A stretch of DNA of 64,000 bases from contig NZ_JAPESW010000015.1 of NCBI RefSeq assembly GCF_028527925.1, positions 1 through 64,000 of the forward strand. The letters run 5' to 3'. Positions within the stretch are counted from its first letter, which is position 1. Every line of letters starts with the position of its first letter. Of the stretch, positions 53,494 to 61,600 are shown piece by piece. The notes under the pieces are model-generated. The model saw only the letters and a list, made by a program, of their open reading frames with translations. It was not told the origin of the DNA and ran no database searches. The DNA comes from Cellulomonas fimi. GTDB taxonomy: Bacteria > Actinomycetota > Actinomycetes > Actinomycetales > Cellulomonadaceae. Made by a program: the position numbers and the translations under genes.

Positions 53494-56228
53494 GGCACGA
53501 TGTTCCACGAGGCCCCGTCGTACACGGCGACGAGCTCCTGGGCACCCGTCGCGTCGGTCCGCCACATCTCGGCGCCCTTCGGGATCGAGATCTTGTTCGG
53601 GCCGTACGCCAGCTCGGGGCTGTACGCCGTCGACGCACCGCTCCAGCCGCTCCCGCGGAACGGGTTGCGGTCACCGCCGACGCGGGCCGTCCCGGTCGCC
53701 GGGTCCACGTCGAACGCGTTCGACGCGTCGTAGGCGGCGCTCGGGTGGTGCGTCCTGACCCAGTCGAACATCGCCTCGCGACGGGCCACGTCGTCGGTGA
53801 TCTGGTAGAGCGAGTCCGGCATGGACGCCATCGCCTGGAGCGGACCCTCAGGGATACCCGGGTAGACGTAGGACGGCATCGCAGCGCTGCCGCCGGGCGC
53901 GATGCCGTCGCCCGCCATGTACCGCACCGTGAACGCGGAGTCGTTCGCGAGCGAGTACGGCGCCGGGTCCGGCAGCGTGAACGGGCTGCCCGGGTAGTTG
54001 AGCCCGAGCTGGTGGTAGAGCTGCGCGGTCGTCGCACCGTCGACGTCCAGCAAGCGCGACACGAAGCCACCGAGGTTGTCGAGCGGTGCCGCGCCGAGCG
54101 AGTCGATGTGCGCCAGGTGGTCCGGGTCGAAGAACCGGCCCGCGTCGGCACCCAGGACGCCGAGCGCCTGGTTCGGCGTGATGACCTTCTGGAGCAGCGT
54201 GTCCTCGTACACCGCGGGCATGCGCGAGCGGATGTCGAGCAGCGTGTCGACCTGCGTGCGCGTGAGGTCCTCGACGCGCGTCTGCATGAGCTCGCGGAAC
54301 GCGGTCCGGTTGAGCCCGTGGTCGTACAGGACGTCGTCGAGGACGTCCGTGAACTTGAGCTCGGGACCGTGCGGCGAGCTGCCCGGGCCGGTCGGACCCG
54401 ACGCGGGTGGCGGCGTCGAGCCGCCGCCGGTCGCCGGGTCGACGGGGGTCGCCGGGTCGTGCGGAGCACCGCCGGTCGCCGGGTCGACGGGCGTCGACGG
54501 AGCGTGTGGTGCGCCACCCGTGGCCGGGTCGTGCGGCGTGCTGCCCGTGGGCGGGTCGACCGGCGTCGTGGGCGGGTCGACGGGGTTCGTCGGCGGGTCG
54601 ACGTGTCCCGGCGTGCCACCCGTCGGCGGGTCCACAGGCGTCTTCGGCGGGTCGACGGGGTTCGTCGGCGGGTCGACCGGCGAGCCGGAGCCACCGGAGC
54701 CCGAGCCGCCGTGGCCCGTGCCGGAGCCCGAGCCGCCGTGGCCGGCGCCGCCGGTCCCGGTGCCCGAGCCGCCCGGCGTCGCCGGGTCGTGCGAGCCGCC
54801 GGTGGGCGCGTCGGTGCCGCCCGTGGTGCTGCCCGGGGGACGTGTGGTCCCGCCGTCGAGCAGGTCGTCGGCACCCGAGCCGGTGCCGCCCGGCGTGTCG
54901 CGGACGGGGTTGCCGTCGGTCCCGACGAGCTGGTGCTCGGGGACCTTGACGGGCTCGGGCACGTCGGCCCCCGTGGTGTCGCCCAGGTCGACGCGGTCCG
55001 GGTCGCGCACCGGGATGTTCGAGCCGAGGTCGTCGCCGAGGTTGGTCGGGACGTCGTCGAGCGTGGTGCCGACGTCGGTGACGTCGATGTCGATCGCCTT
55101 GCCGAGGTCGTCGACCATCTTCATGTTGGTCAGCAGGTCGCCCAGCTTGGGCAGCGCGCCGACGCCCTTGAGGCCCAGCGAGATGGGGTCGACGAACTCG
55201 AGGACGCGCGCGCCCTTGCCGAGCCACGACGAGACGCGTGCGGCCTTGCCCGCGGCACCGGCGGCCGTGGCCGCGCCCTTCGAGCCGGAGACGGCCGCGC
55301 CGGCGGGGATGAAGATCGTGGCGACGTTGAAGATCGCGCCGCCAGCGGCGCGCCCGGGGTCGTCCTCCCAGGTGTCCCACGCGATGAGGCCCTTGCCGAG
55401 CCCGAGCCACGCGTCGCCCGCGTTGCCCCAGGACCACTCGCCGTCGGCGTAGCCGATGAGGCCGCCCATGCCGATCCAGGTGTTCTTCATCGTGTCCCAG
55501 GACCAGGACCAGTCCTTGATGCCGACGAGCTGCCCGAGGCCCACGACGGTGCCCCACAGGCCGTCGACGACGACGCCGTCCCACACGAACCGCTTGACCT
55601 GCACGGCCGCGGACTTGGGGCAGTGGTCCTTGCGCTCGACCTCCGACCCCCACGGCATGGCCGCGTCGGTCGGCAGGGCGTCGAGACCGTAGCCGAGGGG
55701 GTCGTCCTCGCCCGTCATCGCGTGCCACGGCTCGGCGCCGTAGAGCGCACGGATCGCGTTGGCGCAGGTCCGCTCGGCCTCCCAGAGCTTGACCTGCTCC
55801 GCGTTGACGCGCGACACGAGCCCGGTGTTCTCGTCGACCAGGTCCTGGTCGTACTCCCACTCGGCGTTGGACGCGATCTTGCTGCGGAACGCGTAGGCGT
55901 CGCGCTTGACCGCCGCGAGCGACGCCTTGATGGGCCGGATGGCCTCCGCGTACGTCTTGAGCGCCGCCGCGACCTTCTCGACGTCGTCGCCGAACTGACG
56001 CGACTTGGCCTCGACCGGGTCCATGACGACGAACAGCGTGCTCGCCTCGGGCGCCTCGTAGTGCCCGGACAGCCCGCGCCACTTGTTCACGGCGTCGGCG
56101 CCGTGGTCGCGCACGGACGCACCCTGGCCCGCGAGCGCGTCCGCGGCGGCGATGACGCCGTCAGGGTCGAGGTCGTCGCCGGGGATGGCGTACGGGTTGA
56201 TGCCCGAGGCGTAGCACTGGTCGGTCAC
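53490..56228 (-). CDS. Large T7SS-secreted effector (polymorphic toxin-like)
   Basis: GTG 56228 overlaps the DUF6507-like stop; 912 residues. Residues 1-190 are helical like T7SS-secreted leaders (KTYAEAIRPIKASLAAVKRD, AEQVKLWEAERTCANAI). Residues ~210-370 hold Trp/Gly-rich and hydrophobic segments (DWSWSWDTMKNTWIGMGG, FNVATIFIPAGAAVSG). Residues ~458-620 are a Gly/Ser then VDPPT-repeat linker. The C-terminal ~290 residues are the candidate toxin domain: LLQKVITP, GGFVSR, NPFRGSGWSGAST, IPKGAEMWR, LVAVYDGASW. The last motifs loosely recall ADP-ribosyltransferase toxins; I do not assert that activity. Confidence 0.8.
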   Translation of the reverse strand: MTDQCYASGINPYAIPGDDLDPDGVIAAADALAGQGASVRDHGADAVNKWRGLSGHYEAPEASTLFVVMDPVEAKSRQFGDDVEKVAAALKTYAEAIRPIKASLAAVKRDAYAFRSKIASNAEWEYDQDLVDENTGLVSRVNAEQVKLWEAERTCANAIRALYGAEPWHAMTGEDDPLGYGLDALPTDAAMPWGSEVERKDHCPKSAAVQVKRFVWDGVVVDGLWGTVVGLGQLVGIKDWSWSWDTMKNTWIGMGGLIGYADGEWSWGNAGDAWLGLGKGLIAWDTWEDDPGRAAGGAIFNVATIFIPAGAAVSGSKGAATAAGAAGKAARVSSWLGKGARVLEFVDPISLGLKGVGALPKLGDLLTNMKMVDDLGKAIDIDVTDVGTTLDDVPTNLGDDLGSNIPVRDPDRVDLGDTTGADVPEPVKVPEHQLVGTDGNPVRDTPGGTGSGADDLLDGGTTRPPGSTTGGTDAPTGGSHDPATPGGSGTGTGGAGHGGSGSGTGHGGSGSGGSGSPVDPPTNPVDPPKTPVDPPTGGTPGHVDPPTNPVDPPTTPVDPPTGSTPHDPATGGAPHAPSTPVDPATGGAPHDPATPVDPATGGGSTPPPASGPTGPGSSPHGPELKFTDVLDDVLYDHGLNRTAFRELMQTRVEDLTRTQVDTLLDIRSRMPAVYEDTLLQKVITPNQALGVLGADAGRFFDPDHLAHIDSLGAAPLDNLGGFVSRLLDVDGATTAQLYHQLGLNYPGSPFTLPDPAPYSLANDSAFTVRYMAGDGIAPGGSAAMPSYVYPGIPEGPLQAMASMPDSLYQITDDVARREAMFDWVRTHHPSAAYDASNAFDVDPATGTARVGGDRNPFRGSGWSGASTAYSPELAYGPNKISIPKGAEMWRTDATGAQELVAVYDGASWNIVP

Positions 56229-56572
56229 GGAGTCGGCACCTGGAAGGTCGGGGCGTTCGCGCCGGTGCACGACGCCGCGGCGGACTGCTGCTGGGCTGCC
56301 ATCGTCTCGTCCCCCTCGAGGTACCACCGCGTCGCCGCGGCGGCGCCACCGACGGACGCGTTGATGCGGTTGCCGATCGCCTCGAGCGTCGGCTTGTGGT
56401 GCTCGAAGAACCCGGCGATGGCGTCGCCGATGATCGGGGAGTTACCCGCGGTCACCGCGGACTCGGCCTTGTCCGGCATGGCCTGGACGACGCTCGACAG
56501 GAGTCCGGCGACCGTCCCCACCTTGGTGAGGACGTCCTGGACCCCTGCCGGCTCGATGTGCCACTTCGTCAC
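56225..56572 (-). CDS. DUF6507-like T7SS adaptor/substrate
   Basis: GTG 56572 gives 115 residues, helical, beginning KWHIEPAGVQDVLTKVGTVAG and containing GFFEHHKPTLEAIGNRI and ASVGGAAAATRWYLEGDE. This resembles the small DUF6507 proteins encoded beside T7SS effectors in actinobacteria (from memory). Like many LXG/effector adaptors it directly precedes and overlaps the large effector gene, so it may be a co-secreted partner. The SD is poor; translation is probably coupled. Confidence 0.75.
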   Translation of the reverse strand: MTKWHIEPAGVQDVLTKVGTVAGLLSSVVQAMPDKAESAVTAGNSPIIGDAIAGFFEHHKPTLEAIGNRINASVGGAAAATRWYLEGDETMAAQQQSAAASCTGANAPTFQVPTP

Positions 56573-56576
56573 GGCG

Positions 56577-56891
56577 TCAGCCGATCGCGTCGACGGCCGC
56601 CTTGGCCTTCTTCAGCGTGTCCTGCGCCGTGGCGTCGTTCTTCTCGAGCGCGCCGCGGAGCGTGCGGATGATGGTGCGGACCTCACCGGCGACGCGGTTC
56701 CAGCGCGCCTCCTTGGCGGCGTACTCCTCGGAGACGCCCGACGCCTGGTAGTCGGCCATGGCCGTCTTGACGTCGCGGTCGCGCGCGTCGATGAGCGCCT
56801 CGAGGCGCTGCGCGACGGCGTTGAAGTTCTCCTGCGCGGTCGTGGACGCGCCCAGGTCGAAGTCCCGACGGTCGATGCTGTTGCCGCTCAT
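56577..56891 (-). CDS. ESAT-6-like small secreted protein
   Basis: ATG 56891 lies after GAGGGGGAGAG. The 104-residue helical-hairpin protein (DLGASTTAQENFNAVAQRLE, AMADYQASGVSEEYAAKEARW, VRTIIRTLRGALEKND) matches the pore-forming ESAT-6 family by layout (from memory). No strict WXG turn is present. It is the second of three small genes that open the T7SS operon. Confidence 0.8.
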   Translation of the reverse strand: MSGNSIDRRDFDLGASTTAQENFNAVAQRLEALIDARDRDVKTAMADYQASGVSEEYAAKEARWNRVAGEVRTIIRTLRGALEKNDATAQDTLKKAKAAVDAIG

Positions 56892-56902
56892 CGCTCTCCC
56901 CC

Positions 56903-57241
56903 TCAGCCCTTCGCCGAACCGAAGCGCGCCGCGTCGAAGGCGGACCCGCCCTGCGCGGCCTGCGTCTCGTCGGCCATCTGCAGGTCGCCCTCGCCGAACG
57001 ACTTGTCCATGCCGCCGATGCCCTGGAGCACCGAGGCGAGCGCGCCGTTGAGGTCGACCGCGATGCGGTCCGTCTCACCCTTGAACTTGTCGAACGCCGC
57101 ACGACCGGCGCCGTTGAACTTGCCCTGCAGCGGCTCGGCGGCCGCCGCCAGCTGACGCACCAGCGCGCCGAGGTCCTCGTTCGACGACGACGTCTTCTTC
57201 GTCAGCGTCGAGAGGACGTCGGATCCCATCGCGAACTTCAC
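56903..57241 (-). CDS. WXG100-like EsxA/EsxB-type protein
   Basis: GTG 57241 follows AGGGGG by 5 nt; 112 residues. It has a helix (SNEDLGALVRQLAAAAEPLQ), the turn FNGAGRAAFD in place of the WXG motif (Phe for Trp), a second helix (GETDRIAVDLNGALASVLQG) and a flexible tail. It is the first gene of the minus-strand T7SS operon and likely a secreted Esx partner of the adjacent ESAT-6-like protein. Confidence 0.8.
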   Translation of the reverse strand: MKFAMGSDVLSTLTKKTSSSNEDLGALVRQLAAAAEPLQGKFNGAGRAAFDKFKGETDRIAVDLNGALASVLQGIGGMDKSFGEGDLQMADETQAAQGGSAFDAARFGSAKG

Positions 57242-57343
57242 ATCAACCCCCTCGCGGTTCGGCGTCCCAGGACAGGACGACCCGAGCATCGTGCCAGGAA
57301 CCGGACGGAACCGCGTTCCCCTCGTCCACAGGACAGGCCGGAA

Positions 57344-57393
57344 CCACACGTACGGGTGCCTCGGGCACGTGTGGGGACGAGTGCCTCAAGCAC
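57344..57393. promoter_or_regulatory. Paired palindromes upstream of the T7SS operon
   Basis: GTGCCTCGGGCAC (57356-57368) and GTGCCTCAAGCAC (57381-57393) are two copies of a 13-bp inverted-repeat motif 25 bp apart. The first is nested in a larger CCACACGT...ACGTGTGG repeat (57344-57351 with 57367-57374). They lie 105-150 bp upstream of the first Esx gene. Confidence 0.5.
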
Positions 57394-57523
57394 CTTGCTA
57401 GCACGGACCCCCGGCACACCGCAGCCCGGGACCGCCCGATTCACCCGCACCGAGCGTGCCGCACGCCGCCGGGCGACCGCGGGAGGGCCGACGTGCAGGG
57501 CCGGTCGACGCCGGTCGTCCGGG

Positions 57524-58288
57524 TCAGTCCCGCGCGGTCAGGACGACCGTGCCCTCGGGCGTCAGGGCGACGGTGTGCTCGGCGTGCGCGGCGAGCGACC
57601 CGTCCGCGGTGCGGATCGTCCAGCCGTCGTCGTCGATGACGTAGTCGTCGCCGCCCGCCATGAACCACGGCTCGATCGCCACGACCAGGCCGGCCTTGAG
57701 CCGCACGCCCGTGCCCGCACGGCCGAGGTTCGCGACGTGCGGCTCCTCGTGCATGGTCCGCCCGACGCCGTGCCCGCCGAAGTCGGCGTTGATGCCGTAC
57801 CCGGCGTCGCGCCCGATACGGCCGATCGCCGCCGACACGTCGCCCATGCGCGCGCCGACCCGCGCGGCGGCGATACCGGCGTCGAGCGCCCGCTCGGTCG
57901 TCGCGATGAGCCGCTGCGCCTCGGGCGTCTGCGTGCCGAGCTGGAACGTGAGCGCCGAGTCGCACACCCAGCCCTCGACCTGCGCGGCGAAGTCGATGCT
58001 CAGCACGTCGCCGTCCTCGAGCACCTGCGCGGACGGCAGGCCGTGCAGCGCGGCGTCGTTGACCGACGTGCACAGCACGCCGGGGTAGGGGATCGCGCCG
58101 AACGACGGGTGGTAGCCGAGGTAGACGGAGTGCGCGCCCGCGTCGTCGATCATGCGGTGCGCGTGCGCGTCGAGGTCGAGGAGCGTCATGCCGGGCCGCG
58201 CGACGTCGCGCAGCGACTGCAGGACTCCGGCGACGAACCGGCCGGCCGGCCGCATCGCCTCGATCTGGGCGGGGTTCTTGAGGGCCAC
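57524..58288 (-). CDS. map: Type I methionine aminopeptidase
   Basis: GTG 58288 with AAGGTGG upstream; 254 residues. The pita-bread fold has LLDLDAHAHRMIDDAGA, HPSFGAIPYPGVLCTSVN, the metal ligands in VLSIDFAAQ (Asp), WVCDSALTF (Asp), GHGVGRTMHEEP (His) and VVAIEPWF (Glu), plus a C-terminal AEHTVALTPEG (Glu). It removes N-terminal Met from nascent proteins. It is not in the ribosomal-operon setting where actinobacterial map is often found, so it may be a second copy. Confidence 0.96.
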   Translation of the reverse strand: MALKNPAQIEAMRPAGRFVAGVLQSLRDVARPGMTLLDLDAHAHRMIDDAGAHSVYLGYHPSFGAIPYPGVLCTSVNDAALHGLPSAQVLEDGDVLSIDFAAQVEGWVCDSALTFQLGTQTPEAQRLIATTERALDAGIAAARVGARMGDVSAAIGRIGRDAGYGINADFGGHGVGRTMHEEPHVANLGRAGTGVRLKAGLVVAIEPWFMAGGDDYVIDDDGWTIRTADGSLAAHAEHTVALTPEGTVVLTARD

Positions 58289-58636
58289 GGGACCACCTTG
58301 TCATGCGTGGCGACGCGACCTGACCCGGGCGAACGGTGTCCGGGCAGGGGACAGCCCGTGGGCCGGACCTGGACGGTCCTGCCGCGGCGGACGAGGTCGC
58401 GGCTCCCACGGGCTGCGGTGACTGCCGGTATTCGCTCGCCGCCCCTCGCCGTGTCCGGCGGGAAGCAACGGGCGGACGTGCAGTCCGTCCCGAGCTGTTC
58501 GGGCGACTAGCGGACAGTCACCTCACGCGTCCTGGAAGACTTCATGTTCCGGACCACCTCCTTCCCGTGTGCTGTCGACGCTACGTCGAGACCGGGCGAC
58601 CGCCAACTCATTTCGCCGCCCGCGAAGCGCGCGGGG
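58289..58636. other. 348-bp intergenic region between map and the CHAT gene
   Basis: It contains, on the plus strand, the Cys-Cys motif at 58564-58605 (separate entry). On the minus strand, a perfect SD (AAGGAGG near 58563-58557) stands before a short peptide frame of about 16 codons that ends at 58507. That frame may be a leader of map, but nothing else supports it. The rest shows no gene. Confidence 0.4.
58564..58605 (+). other. Orphan copy of the Cys-Cys micro-ORF motif
   Basis: Fourteen codons encode PVCCRRYVETGRPP, matching PVCCRTHVKTGRAP at 62992-63033. Nine of sixteen base differences are at third codon positions and synonymous, which points to past selection on the peptide. A start could be GTG 58567. 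The frame runs on to 58791 antisense to the CHAT gene without a second conserved part, so this copy looks truncated. Confidence 0.5.
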
Positions 58637-61600
58637 TCACGACGTCCACGCGGAGAGCTCCCAGTCGTCCTCGCGCAGCGCGCGCACCCCGGCGGATCCG
58701 AAGCGTCGCGACCACTCGCGCCCGGTCCGGCAGTCGAGGAAACCGGCGAACATCTCGGTCACGACCCGGTCGCGCACGCGGGGCGACGTGACGCACCCGT
58801 GGACCGCGGCGTTGTACATGCCGAGCAGCTCGAGGTGCTCGCGGCTGTCGACGGGGTCGGCGGCGCCGAAGACGGCGTCGAGCACGTCCCGACGCCCGGA
58901 ACGCAGCAGCCACGTGCGGGTGCGCATGGGGTGCAGGCCGGCCATGAGGGCGAGCGCGGGGACGGCGGCGTCGAGCGGCAGCGTGCCGGCGCGGTCGAGG
59001 CGCTCGAACGTCCCGAGCACCGCGTCGGGGTGGTGGAGGCCGACGGCGCCGAGCCCGCGCAGGCAGCAGTACCGCCAGCCGGGGTCGGCGTCGGGGCGCA
59101 GCCACTCGTCGAGCACGTCGAGCGACGTCCCGGTCGCGGCGCACGCGAGGCCGAGCGGCACGAAGACGAGGTGACGGCCGCCGAGCGGACCGGCGGCGGC
59201 GTGATCGTCGTGCGGGCGGGCGGTCACCAGCCGGGTGAGCCGGTCCAGGCGCGGCACCCACGACGCGGGCGTGCGGTCCGGGGCGACGACGGCGTGCGCG
59301 ACGAGCAGGGCCCGCTGCGTGCGCGCGTCGCCGCGGTCGGCCAGGTCGGTGACGAGCGCGTCGGTCCCGGCGGGGTCGGCGAGGCCGTGCACGGCGACGA
59401 CGAGCGCGGCCAGGACGCGGAACATGGTCGTGTCGGACGCCAGCAGCGTGCGGAGGTCCGGCGTCAGCGCGCCGACGTCGGCGGTCGGGTCGAGTCCGGC
59501 GAGCACGCGTCGTGCGGCGGGCGCCTCGGGCCGGTCACCGCCGAGCTCGACCGGCCCGTCGGGACGTCCTGGCGGGGTGAACAGGAGGAGCACGCGGCGG
59601 GCGATGCGGCGCGCGACGACGCCCTCGACGACGAGGCGCTGCACGAGCGGGCCCCACGGCCGCAGGACCCCGATCCGGTCCACGAGCACGTGCCGCCACA
59701 GCCGGCTCGTCGCGTCCACGACCTCGGGGTCGGCGCACCCGTTGACGTAGTTCGTCACGGTGACCTGCGAGAAGAACGTCACGAGCGGCCACGTGCCGCG
59801 ACGCGGCGGGAAGACGCGCAGCCGCCCGACGACCCGGTCGAGCACGTCGCCGATCAGGCGCTGCGGGTCCGACGTGCCGTTGGAGTACAGCGCGAACGCG
59901 GCGGCCACGGCGTGCTGGTCGGTGCTGTCGGGGTCGGTCACGACGCCCGCGTACACGTCGGCCTGCGCGGCTCCGGGGAGCAGACACGTCGCGTGCAGCG
60001 CGATGCGCTGGAGCTCGGGCGCGTCGTGCACGGCGAGACGGACCAGGAAAGCGGTCGCGGCGGCGGGCGACCGCTCCGCGTACGTCGCGAGCACGTCGAA
60101 CACCGCGCCGCGCAGCAGCGGCACGTCGGACGTCGCGAGGAACCGCACGACGCGCTCGACGGCGGCGGTGTCGCCCGCGCGCAGGTGCAGCGCGACGAGG
60201 TCGCGGTAGGGCAGCCCGAGGAGCAGCGGGTCGTGCACGGACGCGGCGAGGGCGGCGACCCAGTCGCGCTCCAGCGCGCGGTCGCCGAGCGCGCTCCGTG
60301 CGTCGACGCGCACCTCGCGCGCGGGATCCGCTCCCATCGGCGCCGGAGCGGCCACCTCGTCGTCATGCGGCAGCTCGAGGAGGTGGCCCGGCGCGTGCAC
60401 GAGCGCGTACGACGCGCCCGCGTCGTCGGGGTGCGCGAGGTCCGCCGCCGTCAGCGCGACCGCACCGCGCACGACGCGGCGGTGCGCCGCGGCCTCGTCG
60501 ACCTGCAGGAGGTTCGGCGCACCCGACGGCAGCGCGGGTGCGCGGAGGGTCGCGACGAGCGACGAGTGCGCGAGCCGGCAGCCGTCGGCGTCGGTCACGA
60601 CGAGGTCGCCGAGGCCGTCGACGAGCGCGGCGATCCGCGGCAGCGTCGAGCCGAGCCACCGGACGAGCGCCGGGAGCGGCACGGGCCCGCGGGCGACCGC
60701 GAGGTGCCCGAGCAGCGGCTCGACCACGGCCGCCCACTGGTCGCGCCACGTCGGCCCGAACGACTGCTCGAGCGTCGCGCGCAGGTGCCGCTCCGACGAC
60801 GCGTCGAGGCCGCGCGGGAGCTCGAGGTCGTCGAGCGCCACGTCGGGACGCGCGAGCAGCTCGTCGGCCGCGTTGCGCGCGACGAGGAAGTTCCCGCCGG
60901 CCCGCGCGACGAGCGTGGCGACGTCGTCATCGTCGCGGCCGCTCCCGGCGAGGCGCCGGCGCAGGTAGCCCGTGAGGTCCGCGTCGACGAGCGCGCGCCG
61001 GTGCGGGCTCGCGAGGTCCAGGCGTGCGGCGGAGAGCGTGTCGAGCACCGTCGCGACCGCGGGGTCGGTGCCCGCGACCAGCACGCGCACGCCCGGGACG
61101 GCGGCGAGGCGCAGGACGGGGTCGAGGGCGTCGTGGTCGAGCCCGTCGACGAGCACGCGCACGGTCGTCCCCGGCGGCGCGGTCGAGAGCGCGGCGCGCA
61201 GCGGCTGCCCGACGAGCACCGCGAACAGCTCCTCGGGCGGCAGGTGCGCGAGCCCGTACGGTCCGGCGGCGTCGGCGCGGACCGGCTGCCAGCCGGGCAC
61301 GGTGCCCGCGAGCTGCTCGGCCAGGGAGCGGACGACGGCGCGCGGGTCGACGGCCGCACCGCCGCCGCCCGGGGCGCTCACGTGCACCGCGCTCCAGCGG
61401 CCGCGGACGGACTCCAGGAGGTCGACAAGGGCGTCCGGCTCGTCGGGCGTGGACCCCGCGCCGGCCAGCCACCCGGCGAGGACCGACGTCCCCGACCCGA
61501 CGTCGCCCGTGAGCAGGAGGGCCGTCGACGCGCTGTCCATCCACGCGGCGACCTCCCGCACGGCCCACCAGCGCGGCTGCAGCACGTCGGGGACGACGCC

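Noticed and set aside
53494..53512. Second parS-like site (TGTTCCACG) near the effector stop
   Set aside because: Only one half matches; the palindromic CACGTG core is absent.
53490..54365. Assignment of the effector C-terminus as a TNT (NAD glycohydrolase) toxin
   Set aside because: The TNT hallmarks near its active site are not seen; only loose ADP-ribosyltransferase-like motifs are, so the activity is left open.
54410..54800. CRISPR-like repeats in the effector gene
   Set aside because: The repeats are in-frame codons for VDPPT and Gly/Ser linker units with irregular spacing and no spacers.
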